Shown here: positions 25,967 through 33,352 of the stretch, piece after piece
Layout: every line of letters starts with the position of its first letter
How positions within the stretch are numbered: the stretch's first letter is position 1
Assembly (NCBI GenBank): GCA_003229305.1
Contig: QIDH01000092.1
Location: forward strand, 1 to 47,407
From: Acidimicrobiia bacterium
GTDB taxonomy: Bacteria; Actinomycetota; Acidimicrobiia; Spongiisociales; Spongiisociaceae
DNA: 47,407 nt
Direction of reading: 5' to 3'
Translations under genes and position numbers: made by a program
The notes under the pieces: generated by a model
Told to the model about the DNA's origin: nothing
The model's input: the letters and a program-made list of their open reading frames with translations, nothing else
Databases searched by the model: none

Positions 25967-26886
25967 GATGCAACCTCCCTCACCCAGCCGACCGTAAGCG
26001 GTACCAATTGTTTGGTGAGGGCACGGTCAGACTCCGCTTGAAAGTAGTCGGCTCGTCGCGTCGCCCACCAGATCTCTTCCTCGTCGACTCCGACCATATC
26101 GACACTCACCCCAGACGCGATCAACTCGTCTGCTGCGGTCACGAGCGCCTTCTTCGGCTTGTCTGGTTTTCCGAATTGGACGAGTGCAAGCCGCTCCAGG
26201 TCGGAAGCCAGTTCGACCAGCGACCTACCTGCAATGCCTTCGTACAAGGCCGGGTACAGGGACGATCCGAGCACCTCTGTTTCGCCCAGCTCGCCGAGTT
26301 GGTCTGCCAACGAGCCCTGAGCAGTGTCCTCGTCGCGCATCGCCTGCACCCTCGCGGCCCTACCAAGCTCCCTCAGCCATGCAGAACCGGCGGCCAGCGG
26401 ATCCCAGCCTACGACATGGCGAGCGGATGGATTCAACCTCGCCGCGGCCGCAGCAACGAGCGTGGCGACCCTCGTGCCGATGATGACCACCCGGTCTACG
26501 CCGCTCCTGTCCTGCAATCGAGCGATTGCTGCGATCGTGTCCGCCACGGCTGTGTCGAATCCGAGGTCGCGGGGATGGCCTGCGCTGTGGCCCTGCCCCT
26601 GATAGGAGAATCTCAGGGTCGGAAAACCCGCTGCGGACAATGCCTTGGCCGCCAGCACCTCTCGTCGGTAATTTCGCTGGAACTCCATCAAGAACGGCGG
26701 CGCAACCACGACCCCGGTCGTGCTGTTGCCAGGCGTCGTATGCAGTACTCCGTACAAAGCATGGGTTTCGCCGGCGAAATAGCCGATCTCCTCGGTCAAC
26801 CCAGTGGCCGGATCGACCAGAATCACCGGAGGAGGCAGAGACGTGGGCGAGCCGCCCTGGAGTTCTCGATCCTTCGCCAAGCTCAT
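25963..26886 (-). CDS. Alpha/beta-hydrolase-like protein lacking nucleophile (hydrolase 2 type), copy A
   Basis: 307 residues with an alpha/beta-hydrolase fold. Markers are V-V-A-P-P-F near 60-65, FQRNYRREVLAAKALSAAGF at about 69-88, R-F-S-Y-Q-G-Q-G-H-S-A-G (92-103) and I-I-G-T-R-V-A-T, where Arg139 occupies the nucleophile position. Afterwards comes W-D-P-x-A-A-G-x-x-W-L-R-E-L-G-R, the block that in the exosortase-A hydrolase-2 family reads roughly W-x-P-x-x-x-G-x-x-x-L-x-x-x-L-R. It is probably a pseudo-hydrolase that partners hydrolase 1. ATG 26886 overlaps the stop of the upstream gene (ATGA). The paralogue at 29645-30550 has the same Arg. Confidence 0.8.
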   Translation of the reverse strand: MSLAKDRELQGGSPTSLPPPVILVDPATGLTEEIGYFAGETHALYGVLHTTPGNSTTGVVVAPPFLMEFQRNYRREVLAAKALSAAGFPTLRFSYQGQGHSAGHPRDLGFDTAVADTIAAIARLQDRSGVDRVVIIGTRVATLVAAAAARLNPSARHVVGWDPLAAGSAWLRELGRAARVQAMRDEDTAQGSLADQLGELGETEVLGSSLYPALYEGIAGRSLVELASDLERLALVQFGKPDKPKKALVTAADELIASGVSVDMVGVDEEEIWWATRRADYFQAESDRALTKQLVPLTVGWVREVAS

Positions 26887-27362
26887 TGCACCGGTACTCC
26901 TTCGAGTTTCGCAATGGTGTTGCGCATGGTCTCGGAGGTGCCGACGTAGATCGTCGCAGGGATCGAATCGCGAAGATCCTGCTGGATATCCCAGTCGTAG
27001 AGGATGCCCCGTACACCGAAGTTCTGCATGGGGTCCATCATGAACGGGGTGTATTTCTCGCTCACGGACAACTTGGTGACTGCTGCCGACTGGAGGCGGC
27101 TCTGAATGGCCCCCCCGTCGCCAAGTCGAGCCGCCATGTCATAGATTGCCATCCGGCTGAGTCGCTGCCTGATGGCCATGTTGGCCACACGACTCGACAC
27201 CTGCTGGTGGGCGCCGATCGCCTTACCGCAGGCCTCACGGGTCCGAGTCCATTCGAAGACATCATCCAGGTCCCGTCGAGATCCGCCTGGGAAGGTCTGC
27301 TCCGCCCACGCTCTGGTTTCGTCTCGGATCTCGTCCAGTCGAGGGTTCTGCCATGGCTGCAA
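26883..27362 (-). CDS. Stand-alone acyl-CoA dehydrogenase C-terminal domain protein
   Basis: About 159 residues, equal to only the C-terminal helical domain of an acyl-CoA dehydrogenase. It has the block E-A-C-G-K-A-I-G-A-H-Q-Q-V-S near 47-60, the Q-N-F-G-V-R-G segment, and I-Y-V-G-T-S-E-T-M-R-N-T near the end. In ordinary ACADs that last motif is I-Y-E-G-T with catalytic Glu; here Val replaces it. There is no N-terminal or middle FAD-binding domain, and the gene lies between intact neighbours with an ATGA overlap downstream, so it does not look like random debris. I place the start at TTG 27362, 11 nt after the upstream stop. It may pair with the ACAD encoded just before it. Confidence 0.7.
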   Translation of the reverse strand: MQPWQNPRLDEIRDETRAWAEQTFPGGSRRDLDDVFEWTRTREACGKAIGAHQQVSSRVANMAIRQRLSRMAIYDMAARLGDGGAIQSRLQSAAVTKLSVSEKYTPFMMDPMQNFGVRGILYDWDIQQDLRDSIPATIYVGTSETMRNTIAKLEGVPVQ

Positions 27363-27373
27363 ATCGGGCCGTC

Positions 27374-28591
27374 CTACCAGTAAGACTCTTCGGGTTTGCT
27401 CACGTCTATGCCGAGTGCCGCTTTGCCAACGTAGCTGAGACAATCGTCACTCTTGGCCGGCATCAAACCACCACATCTGGCATCGCGATACAGGCGCTCG
27501 AGGGGCAGTCGTTTTGCGATTGTTGAGCCACCACATATGCGAATCGCCATGGAACCCAACCTCGGCGCCAACTCGCCCACCATGTATTTGGCCTGGTGGA
27601 TCGCAATGTTCGCCTCCAAACTGCCCGGCGAGTCGGTGACCAGCCGTGCTGCCTCGTATGTGAGTGCCCTGGCAGCAGCCAACTCAACGTCCATCTCACC
27701 AACCTGGTGCTGAGTCACCCTGTCGTCAGCGGCGGTCCGGTCGGTTCCGGCTATGCCCTTCTTGGCCAAGTAGTCGGTCATGAACTCGAAGATCGCAGTG
27801 CAGATTCCGAGATAGACCCCGTTGTAGCCACCCACCTGCCAATGCGGTTCACGAAGAAGTTTGAAGAATCCGAAGCCCTCGCTTCCCAGGAATAGCAATT
27901 CCTTGGAGACGAAAACATTTCGGAGGTACATCGTATTGGACGACGTTGCGCGCATGCCGAGCACGTCCCATACTTCTTCGATCTCTATGCCTTCTGCCTC
28001 CTTTGGGACGGCGAAAAAGCTGAGGGTCGGAACCGCTCCTGAAGTCTGTTCCTTGGATCGGGCAGCTACCACGTAGTAGTCGGCGAAGCCTGCCATAGAG
28101 ACGAAGGACTTCACACCGTTCAACTCGTAACCGCCGTCTATCCGTTCGTAGGTGGTCTGAAGCTGAGAATATTTCGCACCAATGCCTGGCTCGGTCGTCG
28201 CAGACGCAAACAGCTTCTTGCCATTGACTGCCTGATCGAACAACCATTCGGCGAAGTCCTTCATTGCTTTACCCCGACTTCCGGGGATTGCATCGAGGTC
28301 CATCTCAGCAACCCCACCCATCACAATATTGTGCATGTTGAACGTCAGCCCAGTGGCTGCGTGGCCGATCCCGATCTGTTCAAGCATCCTCGTGTATGTG
28401 AGGAAATCGGCGCCTAGACCGCCGAACTGCGTCGGGACCATCACGCCAAGAAGGCCGGCCTCGCGCAGATCATCAAAATCGGCCACGGGAAACGTGGCAG
28501 TTCTGTCGTATTCTGCTGCTCTCGTCGAAAACACCTCACCAAGCTCGCGACCGAGCTCGATGAGGCGCTGAGAGTCCATTCCCTGGCTCAT
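27374..28591 (-). CDS. Acyl-CoA-dehydrogenase-like flavoprotein
   Basis: 405 residues covering all three ACAD domains: N-terminal helices (FDDLREAGLLGVMVPTQFGG near 40-59), the beta domain with A-S-A-T-T-E-P-G-I-G near 128 and the G-Y-E-L-N-G-V-K-S-F-V strand, and a C-terminal domain with R-I-C-G-G-S and L-E-R-L-Y-R-D-A-R. The usual E-G-T-x-x motif is replaced by M-P-A-K-S-D, so the MCAD-type catalytic Glu is missing. This is common in flavin monooxygenase-like members or those using another base. It may oxidise a carrier-bound substrate. ATG 28591 with GGAGG at 5-nt spacing is clear. Confidence 0.85.
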   Translation of the reverse strand: MSQGMDSQRLIELGRELGEVFSTRAAEYDRTATFPVADFDDLREAGLLGVMVPTQFGGLGADFLTYTRMLEQIGIGHAATGLTFNMHNIVMGGVAEMDLDAIPGSRGKAMKDFAEWLFDQAVNGKKLFASATTEPGIGAKYSQLQTTYERIDGGYELNGVKSFVSMAGFADYYVVAARSKEQTSGAVPTLSFFAVPKEAEGIEIEEVWDVLGMRATSSNTMYLRNVFVSKELLFLGSEGFGFFKLLREPHWQVGGYNGVYLGICTAIFEFMTDYLAKKGIAGTDRTAADDRVTQHQVGEMDVELAAARALTYEAARLVTDSPGSLEANIAIHQAKYMVGELAPRLGSMAIRICGGSTIAKRLPLERLYRDARCGGLMPAKSDDCLSYVGKAALGIDVSKPEESYW

Positions 28592-28691
28592 GCATCCTCC
28601 ATGCTTGGCGCGACGCAACGCGTCCTCGCCACCGTCCCTCGTGGAATCGTCCTTGATTTGGCCAAACTGTAGGGCTCTGCTGCCCCGCCTC

Positions 28692-29648
28692 CTACCGAAC
28701 GGCCTGATCCGAATTTGCCTCGTCAGGGCGGCCAGGCACCGTGGAGAGGATCCACGCCTTCATCAGCGTCACGAAAGCCTCTTGAACGGGAACGCTTGGG
28801 AAGCCATGCATGACCCCATGGGTCGAGTCGTGCAGTGTCACTCCACCGTTGGATCGCTCCATAATCCTGCCCAACCGACCTTGCCTGGCACGTTCGAATT
28901 CACCCAACAGCGGGTCCTGCGTGCCGTATACGAACAGCACCGGCACTTCGGCGTCCACCATGGCCTCCAAAGGATCGAGAAGCTTCGGACTGACCCAATC
29001 CAGTCCGTCGCTCTTTTGGATACGTCCGACGAGCTTGTTGGCGAGCTGTGCCAGTTTCTTGCGCCCGAGCTTCGAGTAATGGGCCCTGAGGACACGATCC
29101 GACATCATGTTCTTGATGGTTTGAGGTTTGAGCGCGCTCTTGGCGTAGTCGCGAAACGATCGACTCCTCGCCATCCGCTCGCCTTGAGCCTCGGTCCGGT
29201 CATAACCAGCAGACGGAGGCGTCGCCAGCAGAACCGCCTTCACCCCATCGATTCCTGGGGCTGCAGAAAGCGCAGTGCGAGACCCGAAACACGCCCCGAC
29301 CAGAACGAGATCGTTCAGGCCAAGACCATGAAGATAGGCAGCGGCTCCGTCCACATCGTCCGTGAACGGATGATGAAGATGGAGTCGCTTGATCTGGCCT
29401 GTGCTCTCTCCGAGCCCGTGGTAATCGAAACGAATCGTGTGGTAGCCGTCCGCCGCGAGCTCTCTCGCCAGCCTGACGGCGAGCCGGTTTCGATGTAGGG
29501 ACACGTTGACGGTGTCGCCTCCCTGGACCAGTACGATCCCCACCCTTCGATCATGACCGGTTGGCTTCGTATGGATGCCGAAGAGCGTGTCGTTTCCAGC
29601 CGGAAAGAACACGGGCTGCTCGTGGAGGGTGGTTGCCGAAACGTTCAT
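28692..29648 (-). CDS. Alpha/beta hydrolase with Cys nucleophile (hydrolase 1 type), copy B
   Basis: 318 residues, paralogue of the gene at 25046-25966. R-F-D-Y-H-G-L-G-E-S-T-G is near 73-84, the elbow L-V-G-A-C-F-G-S-R carries Cys120, the acid is in V-Y-G-T-Q-D-P, and the His probably in S-T-H-G-V-M-H-G-F. The first 100 residues contain H-R-N-R-L-A, matching Q-R-N-Q-W of copy A. ATG 29648 overlaps the stop of the hydrolase-2-like gene upstream by 4 nt, the same pairing and order as in copy A. A 100-nt gap separates it from the ACAD gene downstream, without an obvious terminator, so one long transcript is likely. Confidence 0.82.
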   Translation of the reverse strand: MNVSATTLHEQPVFFPAGNDTLFGIHTKPTGHDRRVGIVLVQGGDTVNVSLHRNRLAVRLARELAADGYHTIRFDYHGLGESTGQIKRLHLHHPFTDDVDGAAAYLHGLGLNDLVLVGACFGSRTALSAAPGIDGVKAVLLATPPSAGYDRTEAQGERMARSRSFRDYAKSALKPQTIKNMMSDRVLRAHYSKLGRKKLAQLANKLVGRIQKSDGLDWVSPKLLDPLEAMVDAEVPVLFVYGTQDPLLGEFERARQGRLGRIMERSNGGVTLHDSTHGVMHGFPSVPVQEAFVTLMKAWILSTVPGRPDEANSDQAVR

Positions 29649-30550
29649 GAGCCGGCTGCGCCCATCGATTGCAGAAAGAATGAGACAGTTGAGTCGAACA
29701 TCTGCTTGGCGTAGTCACGCTCTTCTTCCGATCGGAAGAGATCGACGTGGAACCACCATGCTTCCTCATGGTCGACGAGGTCGACGGCGACCATGGCGCC
29801 ATCCGCCTGCCATTTCTCGACGAGTTTTTGGTAGGCGGCCTTCAGTTTGTTGCTGCGCGCCATCTGGATCAGGTGCACCGACCGACCATTCGCCTCCAAC
29901 ATATCTGCCAACTCACGCCCCTTGGCGTCGGCGTACAGGGGCCAGTCGATCGAGAACCCTGCGACGTCCAGCGTCCCCGTCGCCTCTAGGTCCGCGGCGA
30001 GCTCCTTCGTGGTTCTGGCCTTCGTGCCTTCCTCAGCCTTACCCATCTCAACCATCAGCAGAGCCCGAAGCAGATCGCGGAAGTACCGGTTGCCGCTCGG
30101 ACTCGGTTCCCACATGGCCAGCGGACCGCCAAAATCGTTGGAGGCTTGCGCGGCGGCCATGGCGCCGAGCCTGGTCCCCATAAACCCAAGAGACTCCGTC
30201 CCGGTCCTTTTGGCGAGATGGCCGGCAGCCAGCCGGGTGTCTTCGATCATGGACTGCACCGTTATGTCTCGTCTCGCGCCATCGCTGTGGCCGGCCCCTA
30301 GATAGTGGAACCGCTGCACCGCAAAACCTGCCTTGACAAGCCGACGCGACAAGACGACCTCGCGGCGATTGTTACGTAGGAGTTCTGCTCCTAGCGGACT
30401 GCAGATCACCACCCCTAAACCATTCGGATCTTTGGGAATGTGAGTCACACCGAAACGTTGGTGACCGGACGAGCCGAAGTAACCGGCTTCGGTGACACTG
30501 CCGTCCTCGCCCTCCAGAAGGGCGCGCTTCACCTCATTTGAATCAACCAA
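29645..30550 (-). CDS. Alpha/beta-hydrolase-like protein lacking nucleophile (hydrolase 2 type), copy B
   Basis: 301 residues from TTG 30550, paralogue of 25963-26886. It shares RNNRREVVLSRRLVKAGF (about 59-76), R-F-H-Y-L-G-A-G-H-S-D-G (80-91) and F-M-G-T-R-L-G-A with Arg127 at the nucleophile position. W-E-P-S-P-S-G-N-R-Y-F-R-D-L-L-R follows. I prefer TTG 30550 over a longer frame (to 30676) because AGGGAG lies 6 nt upstream, the length matches the paralogue, and a promoter-like motif sits at 30579-30611 inside the longer frame. It is the first gene of the minus-strand operon. Confidence 0.8.
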   Translation of the reverse strand: MVDSNEVKRALLEGEDGSVTEAGYFGSSGHQRFGVTHIPKDPNGLGVVICSPLGAELLRNNRREVVLSRRLVKAGFAVQRFHYLGAGHSDGARRDITVQSMIEDTRLAAGHLAKRTGTESLGFMGTRLGAMAAAQASNDFGGPLAMWEPSPSGNRYFRDLLRALLMVEMGKAEEGTKARTTKELAADLEATGTLDVAGFSIDWPLYADAKGRELADMLEANGRSVHLIQMARSNKLKAAYQKLVEKWQADGAMVAVDLVDHEEAWWFHVDLFRSEEERDYAKQMFDSTVSFFLQSMGAAGS

Positions 30551-30578
30551 AACGGGCTCCCTGCTACCCACGCTCCCA

Positions 30579-30611
30579 GTGCCGGAATGATACCGTGGGT
30601 CGTGCCGTACT
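30579..30611 (-). promoter_or_regulatory. Promoter-like motif for the hydrolase/ACAD/ligase operon
   Basis: On the minus strand the order is AGTACG (30611-30606), a 10-nt gap, CGGTATCAT (30595-30587), 1 nt, CCGGCAC (30585-30579). TATCAT fits a -10 box. The start of transcription would fall about 25 nt before the TTG at 30550, leaving room for its AGGGAG site. The same blocks with the same spacing recur on the plus strand at 30772-30804. Confidence 0.55.
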
Positions 30612-30768
30612 TTCCAGAGACGTTCCGCGCTTCTCCTGGGAGCTCCGGTCACGGAGATGGCCAACCGTCGCTGCATCAGAGGCCGATCGCCGAACCGACT
30701 AGGCCTGATCTGCCCAAAATCTGGACGGCAATCGACCCTGGTGACGCGGTTCGCTCACTCAGACAGCC

Positions 30769-30804
30769 TTGAGTACGACAGGGCGTCCGGTATCATCCCG
30801 GCAC
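30769..30804 (+). promoter_or_regulatory. Promoter-like motif for carrier protein 2/sulfotransferase genes
   Basis: TTGAGT (30769-30774) and TATCAT (30791-30796) with a 16-nt spacer look like -35/-10 boxes. Within it lie AGTACG (30772-30777), CGGTATCAT (30788-30796) and CCGGCAC (30798-30804), identical to the blocks of the opposing promoter. This predicts a leader of about 70 nt before the ATG at 30877. Confidence 0.55.
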
Positions 30805-30876
30805 GGCCACTCACCACGGGACGACTGTTGTCGTCACTGCGGTGCGAACCATCGATTCAGGGACAAAGGGGCACGC

Positions 30877-31125
30877 ATGGCGACCGTGACAGACGAAATC
30901 CGCACCTACCTAGAGGACGAGGTTATAGAGGCGGACCTTGGCATTCCACTCACAGACGACACTCCCATATGGGAAGAAGAGTTGATCGACTCGATGGGAA
31001 TCATGATGCTCATCGCCCACATCGAAGATGAGTACTCCGTGGACATAGAAGCAGGGGATGTCGCCGTAGATCATTTCAAGTCCGTCCGCGCTATTGCGGC
31101 TCTCATCGAGGCCAAGCGGAGCTGA
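30877..31125 (+). CDS. Acyl carrier protein 2 of the cassette
   Basis: 82 residues, acidic. The phosphopantetheine Ser is Ser39 in L-I-D-S-M-G-I-M, with Met in place of the common Leu, then I-A-H-I-E-D-E-Y. The N-terminal half, with E-I-R-T-Y-L-E-D-E, parallels Q-I-R-T-Y-I-A-E-E of carrier 1, so the two are probably ancient duplicates. ATG 30877 has a purine-rich AAAGGGG site. The sulfotransferase starts 7 nt after its stop, so they form a two-gene operon. Its position implies that it holds a substrate of the sulfotransferase or shuttles one between the two operons. Confidence 0.9.
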   Translation: MATVTDEIRTYLEDEVIEADLGIPLTDDTPIWEEELIDSMGIMMLIAHIEDEYSVDIEAGDVAVDHFKSVRAIAALIEAKRS

Positions 31126-31132
31126 GGCGGGA

Positions 31133-32059
31133 ATGAGCGAGCTCGAACCGGTCCACGCCGTCCCTGATCGACGCGGGCGGTTCGCCTGGTTGCCCTACAA
31201 ACGCCACATCAAACGATGGATCGTCAGGCCATTGAAACTGAGCAAGGGCGTGGTCACGGTGCCGAACACCCTCTCATATGCGCGAGGCCTGCGATCCACA
31301 GAATCCCTCACGCTTCCGAAGTTCCTCGGGATCGGAGCGGTCAAGGGCGGAACGACGTGGCTGCACCACAACCTCGCAGCGCATCCAGGACTCATGCTGC
31401 CCGTCGACAAGGAAATGCACTACTTCGATCACCGTCTGCACCGCGGCATCGGCCGATACTCGAAGGCATTCTCCGACGCCGGCCAACGAATCCCGGGCGA
31501 GATAACTCCTTCGTACTCTGCCCTTCCTGATTGGCGGGTCGGCCTGGTCGCGAAATTGATGCCAGAAGTCAGAGTCATCATGCTGATGAGGGATCCGGTG
31601 GAGCGGGCTTGGTCGCACGCGGTGATGAAGTTGGCCCGCGAACGGTTGAGATCACCTGCGGAGATCGGCACAACCGAAGCCCTCGCCCATTTCAATTCGA
31701 CCGAATCCCTGGGCAAGGGCCACTACATCAAGACGATCGACACCTGGTCGTCGCATTTTGAGGCCGAGCAAATCATGGTGGGGTTCTATGACGACATCAT
31801 GAACCGACCGCTCGAACTCCTGAAAGACATCGTTCGTCACATCGGCGCTTCTACCGACATCGATTGGTCAGCCATGCCATACGGACAGGTGATCGATCGA
31901 GGAGTGCGAGGGGGCCCAGATGTCGTTGGTTCCTCGACACCGCCCCTTCCAGACGAACTCCGTGAGGCTCTTCACAAGCTTTACCACGACGAGCTTCATA
32001 GGCTGGCAGAAAGATACGGCCCACCCGCCACAAACTGGTTGGAACGCGCCCACGCGTAG
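31133..32059 (+). CDS. PAPS-dependent sulfotransferase
   Basis: 308 residues. The 5'-phosphosulfate loop is G-A-V-K71-G-G-T-T-W-L at about 68-77, and the 3'-phosphate site is V-I-M-L-M-R153-D-P-V-E-R-A-W-S161-H near 148-162. Both have the conserved Lys, Arg and Ser. H-x-x-K-E-M-H-Y-F near 90-98 is also typical of bacterial and heparan-type sulfotransferases. There are no membrane segments, so it is cytosolic. It moves sulfate from PAPS to a hydroxyl or amine. It sits 7 nt behind carrier protein 2. The acceptor is unknown: a carrier-bound acyl group, a lipid or a glycan are all possible. Confidence 0.9.
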   Translation: MSELEPVHAVPDRRGRFAWLPYKRHIKRWIVRPLKLSKGVVTVPNTLSYARGLRSTESLTLPKFLGIGAVKGGTTWLHHNLAAHPGLMLPVDKEMHYFDHRLHRGIGRYSKAFSDAGQRIPGEITPSYSALPDWRVGLVAKLMPEVRVIMLMRDPVERAWSHAVMKLARERLRSPAEIGTTEALAHFNSTESLGKGHYIKTIDTWSSHFEAEQIMVGFYDDIMNRPLELLKDIVRHIGASTDIDWSAMPYGQVIDRGVRGGPDVVGSSTPPLPDELREALHKLYHDELHRLAERYGPPATNWLERAHA

Positions 32060-32061
32060 AG

Positions 32062-32107
32062 GGCGCGCCAGACAACTCGCAGAGTTGCCAAGGCACAGAC
32101 GCGCGCC
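32062..32107 (+). repeat. Nested dyad repeat A1 after sulfotransferase
   Basis: Outer arms GGCGCGC (32062-32068) and GCGCGCC (32101-32107) enclose an inner hairpin CAACTC-GCA-GAGTTG (32073-32087). TTT follows. The inner hairpin and the preceding GGGCGCGC recur at 37237-37265. A likely terminator, since it begins 3 nt after the sulfotransferase stop. Confidence 0.55.
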
Positions 32108-32280
32108 TTTGAACGTTTCGACTCGGCTGAGTTTGGCGGAGTATTGACGTTGTTGCCGGCTGAGCTTGGCTGGCCTGTCCGCTCCACTTAACATGCGCTG
32201 CGCCGTGTGCGTCTGCCATCAGGTCGGATCCGCGGCGAGCCCATTGCAAAGGGCCGGAGAGGACCGCCAGAAAGGATCGG

Positions 32281-33345
32281 ATGTCTGGTCGACAGTCAAA
32301 GCGCGTCTGGCGAAGATACGCCCTCCTTGGCCTGACGTCACTGCTCCTGGCAGCCTGCTCGGAGCAGACCCTTCCTCTCAACTCTCTAGATCCAAAAGGT
32401 CCGATTGCCGAGCGGATCGACGGATTGTTCTGGCCGGTCTTTTGGATCGCGGTCATCGTGTTTTTTCTGGTGCAGGGTGCTCTGCTCGCCGCAATCCTCA
32501 TCTTCAGGGACCGCAATGTCGAAGGCCAGAAGGAACCAAAACAGATTCATGGCAACGCGGTGCTTGAGGTTGTCTGGACCGCCATTCCAACATTGATCCT
32601 CGCCGGAATAGCGGTTCCGACGATCAGCGCTGTGTTCGATCTCGCAGATTGTCCTACCGGCGCATTCGAAGTCGACATCGTGGGACACCAATGGTGGTTC
32701 GAGTACAGCTACCCGGACTATGACATCACCACCGCGAACGTCCTGGTCATTCCAACCGAGACAGAGGTCTGCGCGAATATGACTTCTGACGATGTGTTGC
32801 ACAACTTCTGGATACCCAACCTCAACGGCAAACGGTATCTGGTGCCGGGGAGCAATACAGAGCTGCGTCTCAACGCCGACGAACCTGGCGAGTACTGGGG
32901 TCAATGCGCGGAGTTCTGCGGCCTGAGTCACGCGAAAATGCGCGCCAGGGTCATCGCACTCGATCAGTCCGACTTTGATCTATGGGTTGAGGAACAACAA
33001 GAAGTCCCTGAGCCGCCGGCGGAGGGCACCCCAGAGTGGGAAGGTCTCCAGGTCTTCCAACAAGCCGGTTGCACCGGCTGCCATGTTCTCGCAGGCGTAA
33101 ACGAACCTTCCAGGCAAGACGTGACGGTGGTGGCGCCAAATCTGACCCACTTCGCGAGCCGCAGTGTGTTCGCGGGCGCCACCTTGCCTTCGGGCTTCGA
33201 CCCGACCCAGGAAGAACGAGAGGCCGCACTCGCCTCGTGGCTCGCCGATCCACCCAGCATCAAACCAGGATCTTTCATGCCAGACCTTGGTTTGACAGCA
33301 GACCAAATCGACGCACTCATTGCCTACCTCGAAAGCCTGGAGTGA
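32281..33345 (+). CDS. ctaC: Cytochrome c oxidase subunit II with fused cytochrome c domain
   Basis: 354 residues. The signal sequence has a lipobox (LLLAAC, Cys26), two membrane helices follow (about 40-62 and 85-107), then a CuA cupredoxin domain with G-H-Q-W-W-F near 137 and C209-A-E-F-C213-G-L-S-H217-A-K-M220. A C-terminal class I cytochrome c has C264-T-G-C-H268 and a probable Met ligand in G-S-F-M-P. This is a caa3-type subunit II: it takes electrons directly and passes them to CuA. ATG 32281 follows AAAGGA. First gene of the oxidase operon; the next gene starts 7 nt after its stop. Confidence 0.96.
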   Translation: MSGRQSKRVWRRYALLGLTSLLLAACSEQTLPLNSLDPKGPIAERIDGLFWPVFWIAVIVFFLVQGALLAAILIFRDRNVEGQKEPKQIHGNAVLEVVWTAIPTLILAGIAVPTISAVFDLADCPTGAFEVDIVGHQWWFEYSYPDYDITTANVLVIPTETEVCANMTSDDVLHNFWIPNLNGKRYLVPGSNTELRLNADEPGEYWGQCAEFCGLSHAKMRARVIALDQSDFDLWVEEQQEVPEPPAEGTPEWEGLQVFQQAGCTGCHVLAGVNEPSRQDVTVVAPNLTHFASRSVFAGATLPSGFDPTQEEREAALASWLADPPSIKPGSFMPDLGLTADQIDALIAYLESLE

Positions 33346-33352
33346 TGCACTA

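Larger units (their letters stand above)
30551..30876. other. Divergent intergenic region of the carrier cassette
   Basis: 326 nt between the outward-facing hydrolase-2 copy B gene (-) and the carrier protein 2 gene (+). It holds no gene. It contains one promoter-like motif for each direction, described as separate entries, about 180 nt apart. Confidence 0.7.

Noticed and set aside
26883..28591. One ACAD gene broken by a frameshift
   Set aside because: The upstream gene already contains its own full C-terminal domain with R-I-C-G-G-S and R-D-A-R motifs. The downstream piece is a second, different C-terminal domain with separate coupling.
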